19,639 bases of DNA from an uncultured Eubacteriales bacterium (GCA_934446095.1 CAKSDR010000021.1:1-19639); one strand, 5' to 3'; counted from the first letter of the stretch, positions 9,041-16,008 are shown. The notes: generated from the letters alone by a model not told the origin. Made by a program: numbers and translations.

Positions 9041-9071
9041 TTGACTTTTTTAAGAATGCGTTTTATATAAT
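9041..9071 (+). promoter_or_regulatory. Possible internal promoter directly at rpoD
   Basis: TTGACT (9041-9046) is followed by TATAAT at 9066-9071 with a 19-base spacer, or TATATA at 9064-9069 with 17. Predicted initiation near 9076-9078 falls inside the Shine-Dalgarno sequence (AAGGAGA, 9074-9080). The transcript would therefore have almost no leader, which makes its use uncertain. Confidence 0.4.
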
Positions 9072-9086
9072 TTAAGGAGAACTTTC

Positions 9087-10229
9087 ATGGCAAAGACAAA
9101 AAACGAAAAGAACATTGAAGAAAAAGAAACGGCGGAAACACAGATCGAAAAAAAATCGGAACTGAAAAATCTGATTGAAAAAGGCAAGGCAAAAGGAAGC
9201 CTTACAAGCGAGGAAATTCTTGAAGTTATCGACAGCACCGACCTTGATGTCGATCAGATGGAAAAACTTTATGAAAACCTCTCGGCTCTTAATATTAAGG
9301 TTCTCGGATATTCGGACGACGACCTTTCGATAAACGAACTTGGTTCGGAAATCGATTCTGCGGCGATGTCCGAGGATTATTCCGGAAATCAGGAAGTATC
9401 CGCTACCGAAGATCCTGTAAGAATGTACCTTAAGGAGATAGGAAAGGTTCAACTGCTTGATACGGATTATGAACTTGAACTTGCAAAAAAAATGTCTGAA
9501 GGCGACGAAAACGCAAAGCAGATTCTTGTCGAAAGCAATTTAAGACTTGTTGTAAGTATTGCAAAAAGATATGTCGGAAGAGGAATGTATTTTCTTGACC
9601 TTATTCAGGAAGGAAATCTGGGGCTTATGAAGGCGGTCGAAAAATTTGACTACTCGAAAGGATACAAGTTCTCGACATATGCTACATGGTGGATAAGACA
9701 AGCCATAACGAGAGCAATCGCGGATCAGGCAAGAACTATAAGAATACCCGTTCATATGGTTGAAACAATAAATAAAGTTTTAAGGGTATCGCGCCAGTTG
9801 CTTCAGGAACTCGGACATGAAGCGTCAACAGAAGAAATTGCTAAAAGAATGAATATGTCGCCCGAGAAAGTAAGGGAAATTATGAAACTTGCTCAGGAGC
9901 CCGTAAGCCTTGAAACTCCGATAGGCGAAGAGGAGGACAGTCATCTTGGCGATTTTATTCCCGATGACGATTCTCCGGCACCGGCAGATGCCGCATCATA
10001 CACTCTTTTGCGCGAGCAGTTGATGGAGGTTCTGCATACGCTGACTCCGAGGGAAGAAGAAGTTTTGAAACTTCGTTTCGGTCTTGTCGACGGCAAGACA
10101 AGCACTCTTGAAGAGGTCGGAAAAGTATTTAACATAACAAGGGAAAGAATAAGACAGATTGAAGCAAAGGCGCTGCGCAAACTTCGCCACCCGAGCCGTT
10201 CAAAGCGGCTTAAGGATTACCTTGACTGA
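9087..10229 (+). CDS. rpoD: Primary sigma factor RpoD/SigA (first copy)
   Basis: Housekeeping sigma subunit that directs RNA polymerase to -10/-35 promoters. The 380-residue length is typical of Firmicutes SigA. The order is region 1.1 (about 25-80, with KGSLTSEEILEVID), an acidic linker, region 1.2 from DPVRMYLKEIG near 111, and region 2 including RLVVSIAKRYVGRGM. Region 2.4 (WWIRQAITRAIADQAR) contacts the -10. Region 3 includes RIPVHMVETINK, and region 4.2 (NITRERIRQIEAKALRKLRHPSR) contacts the -35. AAGGAGA precedes the ATG. The gene follows dnaG by 136 bases and precedes mtnN by 9 bases. A second, closely related sigma gene begins 873 bases after its end. Confidence 0.97.
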   Translation: MAKTKNEKNIEEKETAETQIEKKSELKNLIEKGKAKGSLTSEEILEVIDSTDLDVDQMEKLYENLSALNIKVLGYSDDDLSINELGSEIDSAAMSEDYSGNQEVSATEDPVRMYLKEIGKVQLLDTDYELELAKKMSEGDENAKQILVESNLRLVVSIAKRYVGRGMYFLDLIQEGNLGLMKAVEKFDYSKGYKFSTYATWWIRQAITRAIADQARTIRIPVHMVETINKVLRVSRQLLQELGHEASTEEIAKRMNMSPEKVREIMKLAQEPVSLETPIGEEEDSHLGDFIPDDDSPAPADAASYTLLREQLMEVLHTLTPREEEVLKLRFGLVDGKTSTLEEVGKVFNITRERIRQIEAKALRKLRHPSRSKRLKDYLD

Positions 10230-10238
10230 GGAGAAAAA

Positions 10239-10943
10239 ATGATAAAAATAGGTCTTATAGGCGCTATGGACAACGAAGTTGAAGCGCTTTGCAGAAAACT
10301 TAAAGCAAAAAAAATAAATTCAAGTCCCGATATTTTTTTCAGTGAGCACACGTATAAAAAAATATATATCTGCTCAAGCGGCGTGGGAAAAGTGAATGCC
10401 GCCATCACGACGCAAAAACTTATTGATTCTTTCGGCATCGATTGCATTATCAATATGGGGGTTGCGGGAGCCGTGGACAGAACTTTGAACGAGTGCGACG
10501 TTGTAATCTCTGAAAAACTTACATATCACGATTTTAATCCTTTGGAACTTTTGGACAGATACCCTCCGTACAGCACGGAAATTTTTGCTGACGAAAAATT
10601 GATATCGCTTGCGTCCGGCGCTTGCAGAAAACTGAATGCTCAGTTGAAATACGAGGGAAAAGATGAATTTTCGGCAAAAACGGGAATGATAGTTTCCGGG
10701 GACTGCTTTGTTGACAGCAGCGAAAAAATAAAAGAACTGGATGAAAAATTTTCGGCGCTGTGCACCGAAATGGAGGGTGCGGCAATTGCACATACCGCAA
10801 AGGTAAACAATATTCCGTTTGTGGTAATACGCGTCATATCCGATTTTGCGGACGAGAATTCGCAGAACTCGCTTGACACGTTTGAAAAAATTGCCGCGTA
10901 CAGATCGAATTTTATCGCTTTTAATATGATTGAGGAACTGTAA
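10239..10943 (+). CDS. mtnN: 5'-methylthioadenosine/S-adenosylhomocysteine nucleosidase
   Basis: Cleaves adenine from 5'-methylthioadenosine and S-adenosylhomocysteine, the toxic by-products of SAM-using reactions; in LuxS organisms it also feeds autoinducer-2 synthesis. The 234-residue length is normal. The N-terminus IGLIGAMDNEVEAL carries the conserved catalytic Glu (residue 13). NMGVAGA is the nucleoside-phosphorylase-fold loop. TEMEGAAIAH (near 177) and VISDFAD (Asp near 201) complete the active site. Its Shine-Dalgarno GAGGAG overlaps the rpoD stop codon, so it is surely in the rpoD transcript. metK, the SAM-making enzyme, lies elsewhere in this window under separate riboswitch control. 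Confidence 0.93.
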   Translation: MIKIGLIGAMDNEVEALCRKLKAKKINSSPDIFFSEHTYKKIYICSSGVGKVNAAITTQKLIDSFGIDCIINMGVAGAVDRTLNECDVVISEKLTYHDFNPLELLDRYPPYSTEIFADEKLISLASGACRKLNAQLKYEGKDEFSAKTGMIVSGDCFVDSSEKIKELDEKFSALCTEMEGAAIAHTAKVNNIPFVVIRVISDFADENSQNSLDTFEKIAAYRSNFIAFNMIEEL

Positions 10944-11102
10944 AATTATACAAATTATTCCGGCAAAACACTTCTATGTATTTGTTTCAACTGACAAAGG
11001 GAACAATTCGGCATTTTTATTTTATTCTAAGTTAATGTTTTTGCATTGCGGGTTTTTCGAATACGCTTGTGACCGCGGCTGCAAAGAAAAGGAGTAAGAA
11101 AA

Positions 11103-12281
11103 ATGAAGGTTGAGAAAAACAAATCAAGACATGAGGCTTTTGAAAAACAAAAATCCGCGCCCGAAATTTCAAAAGAATTGTACGCTTTGGTGGAAAAGGG
11201 CAAGGCTTCGGGAACACTTACAACCGATGAGATTTTAGAGGCGCTTGAAAATGTTACGCTTGAACAGGCGGAAACTTTTTATGAAATGCTTGAAAATTTC
11301 GGCATTGAAATATCGAATCCGTCAGATGATATTGACGACAACTTTGCTGAAGGAAAGGGGAATTTTCACGACATGTCGGAGGATGAGCCTACATCCGAAG
11401 AACTTATGGACGAGGATTTTCTGAAACTTGCGGACCGCGAAACCGTGATGACCGACGATGCAGTCAGAATGTACCTAAAGGAGATAGGCTGCGTTGACCT
11501 TTTAAACACGGAGGCCGAATGCAAACTTGCAAAATTAATGTCGGAGGGCGACGAACAGGCAAAAAATATTCTTGTCGAAAGCAACTTAAGGCTTGTCGTA
11601 AGTATTGCAAAAAGATATGTCGGCAGGGGAATGTCCTTTCTTGATTTAATTCAGGAGGGAAATTTAGGGCTTATGAAAGCTGTTGAAAAGTTTGACTATA
11701 CGAAAGGATATAAATTTTCAACATACGCTACCTGGTGGATAAGGCAGGCAATAACAAGAAGCATTGCGGATCAGGCAAGAGTAATCAGAATACCTGTACA
11801 TATGGTGGAAACCGTAAACAAGGTTTTAAGGGTATCGCGCCAGTTGTTTCAGGAGTATGGCCGCGACGCTACGTCGACGGAAATTGCGGAACGCATGAAT
11901 ATGCCGGTTGACAAAGTTAACGAAATAATGAAATTTACGATGGATACATTAAGTCTTGAAACTCCGGTAGGAAATGAAGACGACAGTACAATCGGAGATT
12001 TTGTTCAGGACGAATCGGCGAGCGACCCCGAAAACGAGGTTTCATATACCCTTTTAAGGGAGCAGTTGCTCGGCGCTCTTCATACGCTGACTCCGCGGGA
12101 AGAAGAGGTTATAAAACTCAGATTCGGACTTACTGACGGGCGCCCGAGAACGCTTGAAGAGGTGGGGAAAATTTTTAATATTACAAGAGAGAGAATAAGA
12201 CAAATTGAAGCAAAGGCGCTGCGCAAACTGCGCCATCCGAGCCGCGCGACAAAACTTCGCGGATTTCAGGAAACACACTGA
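11103..12281 (+). CDS. rpoD: Second primary-type sigma-70 factor (RpoD paralogue)
   Basis: A complete 392-residue group 1/2 sigma factor. It has region 1.1 (GKASGTLTTDEILEALE), an acidic linker longer than in the first copy, region 1.2 from DAVRMYLKEIG, and intact regions 2, 3 and 4. Regions 2.3-2.4 differ from the upstream RpoD by only a few residues in WWIRQAITRSIADQARV. The -35-reading helix ITRERIRQIEAKALRKLRHPSR is identical. The N-terminal 120 residues, the region 3 to 4 connector and the C-terminal tail (ATKLRGFQETH) have diverged. AAGGAG precedes the ATG. It has a separate 159-base leader after mtnN with no clear promoter or terminator. Intact motifs argue against a decaying copy. It is probably an alternative primary-like sigma with overlapping promoter use; its conditions of use cannot be inferred. 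Confidence 0.93.
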   Translation: MKVEKNKSRHEAFEKQKSAPEISKELYALVEKGKASGTLTTDEILEALENVTLEQAETFYEMLENFGIEISNPSDDIDDNFAEGKGNFHDMSEDEPTSEELMDEDFLKLADRETVMTDDAVRMYLKEIGCVDLLNTEAECKLAKLMSEGDEQAKNILVESNLRLVVSIAKRYVGRGMSFLDLIQEGNLGLMKAVEKFDYTKGYKFSTYATWWIRQAITRSIADQARVIRIPVHMVETVNKVLRVSRQLFQEYGRDATSTEIAERMNMPVDKVNEIMKFTMDTLSLETPVGNEDDSTIGDFVQDESASDPENEVSYTLLREQLLGALHTLTPREEEVIKLRFGLTDGRPRTLEEVGKIFNITRERIRQIEAKALRKLRHPSRATKLRGFQETH

Positions 12282-12300
12282 CAGTATAAAAACTGTTTTT
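12281..12300 (+). terminator. Weak possible terminator after the second sigma gene
   Basis: A 5-bp hairpin (ACAGT 12281-12285, ACTGT 12292-12296) with an A-rich loop is followed by six or more T. The stem is short, so read-through into radC is likely. Confidence 0.3.
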
Positions 12301-12344
12301 TGGACAAAAAATTTTAGCAAAAGGTCGAAACTTTACGAGGAAAA

Positions 12345-13034
12345 ATGAAACAGGAAAACATACATGCAGAACATCGCAAAAGAATAAAAGAAAGATTTTT
12401 GGAAAGCGGACTTGAGTCATTTTCAAGCCATGAAATACTTGAACTTCTGCTTTTTTACGCACTGCCGTATAAAGATACGAATATCATAGGGCACGAACTT
12501 ATAAACAAATACGGGTCTTTGTCAAAAGTGCTTGACGCTCCGATGAGTGAACTTTTAAAAGAAAAGGGTTTATCGGAACATTCCGCGATTCTTTTAAAAC
12601 TTATGCCCGAAATATCGAGGGAATATACGACTGACAAGGAGTCGAATTTCGGCACTATTTCTTCATATGACGAAGCGGGAAAATATTTTATTTCAAGATT
12701 TATAGGAATTAATGTTGAAACTGTGCTTGCAGTATATCTTGATAACAAAAGTCAGGTTATAGACAAAGTAAAAATAAGTCAGGGTGATGTAAATTCATCT
12801 TCCGTAAGCATAAGAAAAATTGCAACAAACGCGCTTATAAAAAATGCCTCTACCGTAATTTTGGCGCACAACCATCCGGGCGGGATTCCGATACCGTCGT
12901 CTGAGGATATTTCGGTGACAAAAGCGGTGGACGCAGCGCTTAATTTGCTCGGTATAAACCTTTACGAGCATTTTGTTGTCGCCGGAAACGCATATATAGG
13001 AATAAAAAACATGCACGCAAGTTACGAGGATTAA
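12345..13034 (+). CDS. radC: RadC-family protein (JAB1/MPN domain)
   Basis: Historically called a DNA-repair protein; the biochemical role remains unsettled. The 229-residue protein has an N-terminal helix-hairpin-helix-like part (HEILELLLFYALPYKDTN). A C-terminal JAB1/MPN metalloprotease-like domain follows, with the metal-binding signature HNHPGG then PSSED near residues 174-188. Length is normal. GAGGA precedes the ATG. It is the last gene of the rightward block. Its TAA stop is interlocked with that of the convergent M50 protease gene (shared TTAA at 13031-13034), so no terminator fits between them. RadC genes often sit on mobile elements, but this one is in a core context. Confidence 0.92.
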   Translation: MKQENIHAEHRKRIKERFLESGLESFSSHEILELLLFYALPYKDTNIIGHELINKYGSLSKVLDAPMSELLKEKGLSEHSAILLKLMPEISREYTTDKESNFGTISSYDEAGKYFISRFIGINVETVLAVYLDNKSQVIDKVKISQGDVNSSSVSIRKIATNALIKNASTVILAHNHPGGIPIPSSEDISVTKAVDAALNLLGINLYEHFVVAGNAYIGIKNMHASYED

Positions 13035-13648
13035 ATCCTTGAAAATGCCGAAAAAAACAAGTATATATTTATAAATATCAAAGATACGTTGTACTGTGAA
13101 AAAATGACGGACAGAACCGAAAAAAGGCATAAAATTATGTATGAAACGATATTTACGGCGTTTGATATTCTTTCTGCCGTGTAAATATCCTTTACGCAAA
13201 GCAATATATTTTCCAGAATTCTGCCGCCGTCAAATACCTTTATCGGTATAATATTAAATATAAAAAGAAAAAAATTCGACAGCGCAAAAAACAAAATTTT
13301 TGCGTTTCCTTTTCCGGCGGCGTAAAAAACAAGGAAAAATACGACAGAAAAAACCAAATTTGCCAAAGGACCGCTCAGAAATATAAAAATTTCTTTTTTG
13401 TATGACAAATTTTCGGAGTCGCATTTTATGTCGGCACCTACGGGGAGAATTGTAAAAGAAATTACTTTTACACCCAGCGTTTTCATTGCCGCAAAATGAC
13501 CGAGTTCATGGATAAGCGCGCCTGCAAATACGATAACCGGAAACGACGAGTTTTCGGAAAAAATAAAAAACAGGCACGCGAGAACGGATAATATATGAAT
13601 TTTTATGTTAATTCCGAAAAGACGGATATCTATGTAAAAGCCTTTCAT
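13031..13648 (-). CDS. M50 site-2 metalloprotease, SpoIVFB-like
   Basis: Intramembrane zinc protease. The 205-residue protein is almost entirely membrane spans. It has the zinc site HELGH (His47, Glu48, His51), SGPLAN at 92-97 and the third ligand in NIIPIKVFDGGRI (Asp140). This is the SpoIVFB/S2P arrangement, in which the protease clips a membrane-tethered pro-protein (pro-SigmaK for SpoIVFB). The ATG at 13646-13648 is chosen because it overlaps the stop of the preceding small ORF as ATGA; a TTG 18 bases upstream in frame (13666) is possible. No strong ribosome binding site is seen, which fits translational coupling. Neither SpoIVFA nor BofA is recognisable here, so a sporulation role is only suggestive. 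Confidence 0.85.
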   Translation of the reverse strand: MKGFYIDIRLFGINIKIHILSVLACLFFIFSENSSFPVIVFAGALIHELGHFAAMKTLGVKVISFTILPVGADIKCDSENLSYKKEIFIFLSGPLANLVFSVVFFLVFYAAGKGNAKILFFALSNFFLFIFNIIPIKVFDGGRILENILLCVKDIYTAERISNAVNIVSYIILCLFSVLSVIFSQYNVSLIFINIYLFFSAFSRI

Positions 13649-13815
13649 TTCGAAAGACTTTTGCAAATGTTGTATGCAAAGTCGGAAAGCGTTACATTTT
13701 CGTTGTATGAAACTTTTTCAAGCGACGAGCAGCGTATATATTCTTCGCGGCCATGGCGTATAAAAAAACATGCGAATGCCGACAGGCATACAAGAACAAT
13801 GTAAATTTTTTTCAT
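13645..13815 (-). CDS. Small single-span membrane protein coupled to the M50 protease
   Basis: A 56-residue ORF that I do not recognise. It starts MKKIYIVLVCLSAFACFFI, a short positively charged end and one hydrophobic span (about 4-19). A charged, Ser-rich tail ending NICKSLSK follows. Three cysteines lie at or after the span (16, 29, 51) and one inside it (10). AAGGGG lies 7 bases before the ATG. Its TGA overlaps the protease ATG (ATGA at 13645-13648), so the two are made together. An in-frame start 45 bases upstream lacks a ribosome binding site. It could be a regulator, partner or substrate of the protease, or a lipoprotein-like or secreted peptide; nothing in it proves which. Confidence 0.7.
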   Translation of the reverse strand: MKKIYIVLVCLSAFACFFIRHGREEYIRCSSLEKVSYNENVTLSDFAYNICKSLSK

Positions 13816-13870
13816 TTGAATTCCCCTTGTGATTTTTGTAGCATAGAATATATATTCCAAAACTTATATA

Positions 13871-13908
13871 AAAATGTCCTGTAAAATTATTTGTTTACAG
13901 GACATTTT
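13871..13908 (-). terminator. Intrinsic terminator after rubrerythrin
   Basis: A perfect 15-bp stem (13871-13885 with 13894-13908) surrounds an 8-base loop, with T tracts on both strands. It lies 18 bases past the rubrerythrin stop and separates that gene from the small ORF/M50 pair. Confidence 0.88.
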
Positions 13909-13925
13909 TTATGTTTTAAATTTTT

Positions 13926-14516
13926 TTACTGCTGGTTTCCAAGCCTTTGAAAATACCCTCTTATATAATAGCATACAGGACATCTTTCGGGAGCTTCGGG
14001 ACCGGATACTATATAACCGCAGTTTGTGCACTGCCACATGGTGTCGTCGTTGCCGCCCGCGTATAGGGTTCCTTCATTATATTCGTTCAGGACATTTTTT
14101 AATAAATCTCTGTGATGAGCTTCAATTTCTCCGACCATTCTGAATTTATTCGCAATTTCATCGAATCCTTCTTCCTGCGCGATTCTCTGGAATTCCGGAT
14201 ACATAGAGTCGGCCTCATAATTTTCCGCAAAAATTGCATTCTCGAGGTTTTTCTGAGTTGTTCCGATTTCACCGAGATAATTCATCCATATTTCGGCATG
14301 CTCCTTTTCCTGATGGGAAAGGTTTTCAAGCAGATCGCCTACGGTTGCAAGCCCTTCTTCATATGCCGTGCCTGCGTATAAATTATATTTTGTATTTGCT
14401 CTTGCCTCTCCTCCGGCGGCGGTCATAAGGTTTTTTTGCGTCTGGGTTCCGGAAAGTTCGGGCATTCTATTATTGGTATTATTATTGTTATTGTTGTTGT
14501 TTGTGCTGTTGTTCAT
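13926..14516 (-). CDS. rbr: Rubrerythrin with an Asn-rich N-terminal extension
   Basis: Non-haem di-iron peroxidase that protects anaerobes from hydrogen peroxide. The 196-residue protein has a four-helix ferritin-like domain with iron ligands in GGEARA, LSHQEKEHAE, AENYEADSMYP and VGEIEAHH. A C-terminal rubredoxin domain has four cysteines (CTNCGY and CPVC). The family normally begins at MPEL, which is residue 18 here. The upstream ATG at 14514-14516 has AGGAG at good spacing, while the internal ATG has none, so a 17-residue tail containing eight consecutive Asn appears to be translated. The gene ends at a strong terminator and stands alone. Confidence 0.93.
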   Translation of the reverse strand: MNNSTNNNNNNNNTNNRMPELSGTQTQKNLMTAAGGEARANTKYNLYAGTAYEEGLATVGDLLENLSHQEKEHAEIWMNYLGEIGTTQKNLENAIFAENYEADSMYPEFQRIAQEEGFDEIANKFRMVGEIEAHHRDLLKNVLNEYNEGTLYAGGNDDTMWQCTNCGYIVSGPEAPERCPVCYYIRGYFQRLGNQQ

Positions 14517-14598
14517 ATTAAACTCCTGTAAATTTTTAATATGAGGAAGGTCCTCTTTTAATATATTATGCAGCAAATACAAATTTGAACATAAAAAT

Positions 14599-14626
14599 AC
14601 ACATCTTGACTAAAGTTAAGATGTGT
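14599..14626 (-). terminator. Intrinsic terminator after the GNAT gene
   Basis: Stem ACACATCTT (14599-14607) pairs with AAGATGTGT (14618-14626), and three further positions extend it with one mismatch. On the minus strand ATTTTTAT follows. It lies 15 bases beyond the acetyltransferase stop. Confidence 0.75.
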
Positions 14627-14641
14627 AAACAATAAATTATA

Positions 14642-15229
14642 TTAAAGGTTGTTTTTTGACATAAAAGTGTCTTTTGTGATTTTGTATTCTATTATGGTTT
14701 TGTATTCTCCTTTTATATACATTGAGTTTTTGTATATATTTTCAAAAGTCATTCCGAGGCTTGACATAACTTTTGATGAGGAAATATTGCCTTCAATAAA
14801 CCGCGCACAGATAAAATCCAGTCCGAAGACGGAAAAACCGAAATTCATAACGGCGTGTGCGGCTTCGGCTGCGAGTTTTTTGCCCCAGTAATCGGGCGCC
14901 AAAACATATCCTATTTCGGCTGAATTTTCGGAAATATTAAAACTTGTAAAACCGCAGGTGCCTATAAATTTTGAATTTTCCCTGTATTCAAGCCCGAAAT
15001 CCCAAAATGCGCCGGCACGATACCTTTTTTCAAGAAGTTTTATATACCTTTCGGTTTCTTTTATTGAAGAATGAGGCATCCATGTAAGATATTTCGTGAC
15101 GCTTTCAAGACATGAATACTCGTACATATCCCGGGCGTCGCTTTCAGAAATCTTGCGGAGAATAAGCCGCGGAGTTTCAATTACCGGAATATTTTGAAAC
15201 ACGGTTTTTATTTTACGGTTGGTAAGCAT
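14642..15229 (-). CDS. GNAT-family N-acetyltransferase (RimJ/RimL-like)
   Basis: Transfers acetyl from acetyl-CoA to an amine; the substrate is unknown. The RimJ/RimL subgroup signature is clear: ETPRLILRKISESDARDMYEY at the start of the domain, IGTCGF and AEIGYVLAPDYWGKKLAAEA (acetyl-CoA loop). NISSSKVMSSLGM lies near the end. The chosen ATG at 15229 gives 195 residues and has AAAAAGGA upstream, with spacing to the ATG slightly long. An in-frame ATG at 15271 overlaps the end of yfbR but lacks a ribosome binding site. It follows yfbR closely and is very likely co-transcribed. Confidence 0.85.
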   Translation of the reverse strand: MLTNRKIKTVFQNIPVIETPRLILRKISESDARDMYEYSCLESVTKYLTWMPHSSIKETERYIKLLEKRYRAGAFWDFGLEYRENSKFIGTCGFTSFNISENSAEIGYVLAPDYWGKKLAAEAAHAVMNFGFSVFGLDFICARFIEGNISSSKVMSSLGMTFENIYKNSMYIKGEYKTIIEYKITKDTFMSKNNL

Positions 15230-15260
15230 GTTATGAAAAATCCTTTTTAAAAAATAAAAA

Positions 15261-15842
15261 TTAGAGTTCATCAAGAGTAAGATAAAAAGGCGGAAGAAGG
15301 TTTTCGATGAAATATTTTACTTCGGGAAGTTCGATTTTGTCAATTGCGGCGCGCGTGCTTTTCAGCGCCTCGGAAAATTCGGAATTTCCATTTTTCACTT
15401 CTTCTATACATTTTATAAGAGCCGCAAGTTTGTCGGCGCTTTTTACAATAATTTTTATATCGGCGTCATTTTCGCCGTCAAGAATATCCTTGTAACTTGA
15501 GTAAAGTTCTTCGGGAAGTTTTGATAAAAATTTTTCGGCGGCGTTTTTCTCGATTTTCTTGTAATTTTCAAGTATTTCCTTGTTATAGTATTTTATCGGA
15601 GTGGGAAGATCTCCTGTTATGACCTCTGTTAGGTCGTGATAAAGAGCGACTGCTGCAATTTTGTCGGTGTTGTAATTTTTTCCGTAAAATTTATTTCCGA
15701 CGAGCGCAAGACAGTGCGCAATCATTGCGGTTTCCGTACAGTGCTCGGTCAGGCTTTCGCTGCGTGTGTTTTTCATGAGCCCCCATCTCGTAATATATTT
15801 CATCCTGAAAGCAAGGGCAAAAAAAGAAAAATTGCTGCTCAT
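15261..15842 (-). CDS. yfbR: 5'-deoxynucleotidase YfbR-like HD phosphohydrolase
   Basis: Dephosphorylates deoxyribonucleoside 5'-monophosphates, lowering dNMP pools. The 193 residues align along their length with the E. coli YfbR that I recall (199 residues). Shared features include RWGLMKNTRSESLTEH, the HD pair in ALYHDLTEVITGDLPTPIKYY near residue 69, the distal metal ligand in SADKLAAL near 135, and the C-terminal PPFYLTLDEL. AAGGATG precedes the ATG and a perfect consensus promoter lies upstream. It forms a two-gene unit with the acetyltransferase. Together with Dgt this gives two dNTP-catabolic enzymes in one window. Confidence 0.92.
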   Translation of the reverse strand: MSSNFSFFALAFRMKYITRWGLMKNTRSESLTEHCTETAMIAHCLALVGNKFYGKNYNTDKIAAVALYHDLTEVITGDLPTPIKYYNKEILENYKKIEKNAAEKFLSKLPEELYSSYKDILDGENDADIKIIVKSADKLAALIKCIEEVKNGNSEFSEALKSTRAAIDKIELPEVKYFIENLLPPFYLTLDEL

Positions 15843-15882
15843 TTAATTATACATCCTTAATATTTTATATATATTATAACAC

Positions 15883-15911
15883 ATTATATAATATTAAAAA
15901 AACATTGTCAA
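15883..15911 (-). promoter_or_regulatory. SigA promoter of yfbR-GNAT
   Basis: Minus strand: TTGACA (15906-15911), 17-base spacer, TATAAT (15883-15888), a full consensus match. It is divergent from the metK promoter, with about 50 bases between the two -35 elements. The -35 is embedded in a small inverted repeat (TTGTC/GACAA, 15905-15918). Confidence 0.88.
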
Positions 15912-15960
15912 TCGACAAAAAACATAAAGTGTTTTTTTTAAAAACTTTTTAAGATAAATA

Positions 15961-15990
15961 TTGACATATGTACTGCAAATATGCTAAAAT
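15961..15990 (+). promoter_or_regulatory. SigA promoter of metK
   Basis: TTGACA (15961-15966), 18-base spacer and TAAAAT (15985-15990), with an extended -10 TG (15982-15983). It lies just upstream of the SAM riboswitch. Confidence 0.85.
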
Positions 15991-16008
15991 AATACAGTAA
16001 TTTAATAT

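Noticed and set aside
12345..13034. radC as a sign of a mobile or defence island
   Set aside because: There are no integrase, transposase, direct-repeat boundaries or defence genes around it, and the neighbours are core genes.
13595..13804. Plus-strand 69-codon frame opposite the small ORF
   Set aside because: It is antisense to the coupled small ORF/M50 start and has no ribosome binding site.
14087..14100. Sequence TTCAGGACATTTTTT resembling the arm of the rubrerythrin terminator
   Set aside because: It lies inside the rubrerythrin coding region and has no partner arm nearby. The similarity is short and probably accidental.
14466..14516. Triplet-repeat tract considered as a CRISPR-like or tandem non-coding repeat
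   Set aside because: It is an in-frame Asn codon run at the start of rubrerythrin, with no spacer structure.
15917..15937. Inverted repeat AAAAAACA/TGTTTTTT between the yfbR and metK promoters
   Set aside because: The stem is almost all A-T, is not downstream of a gene in either direction and is expected by chance in such DNA.
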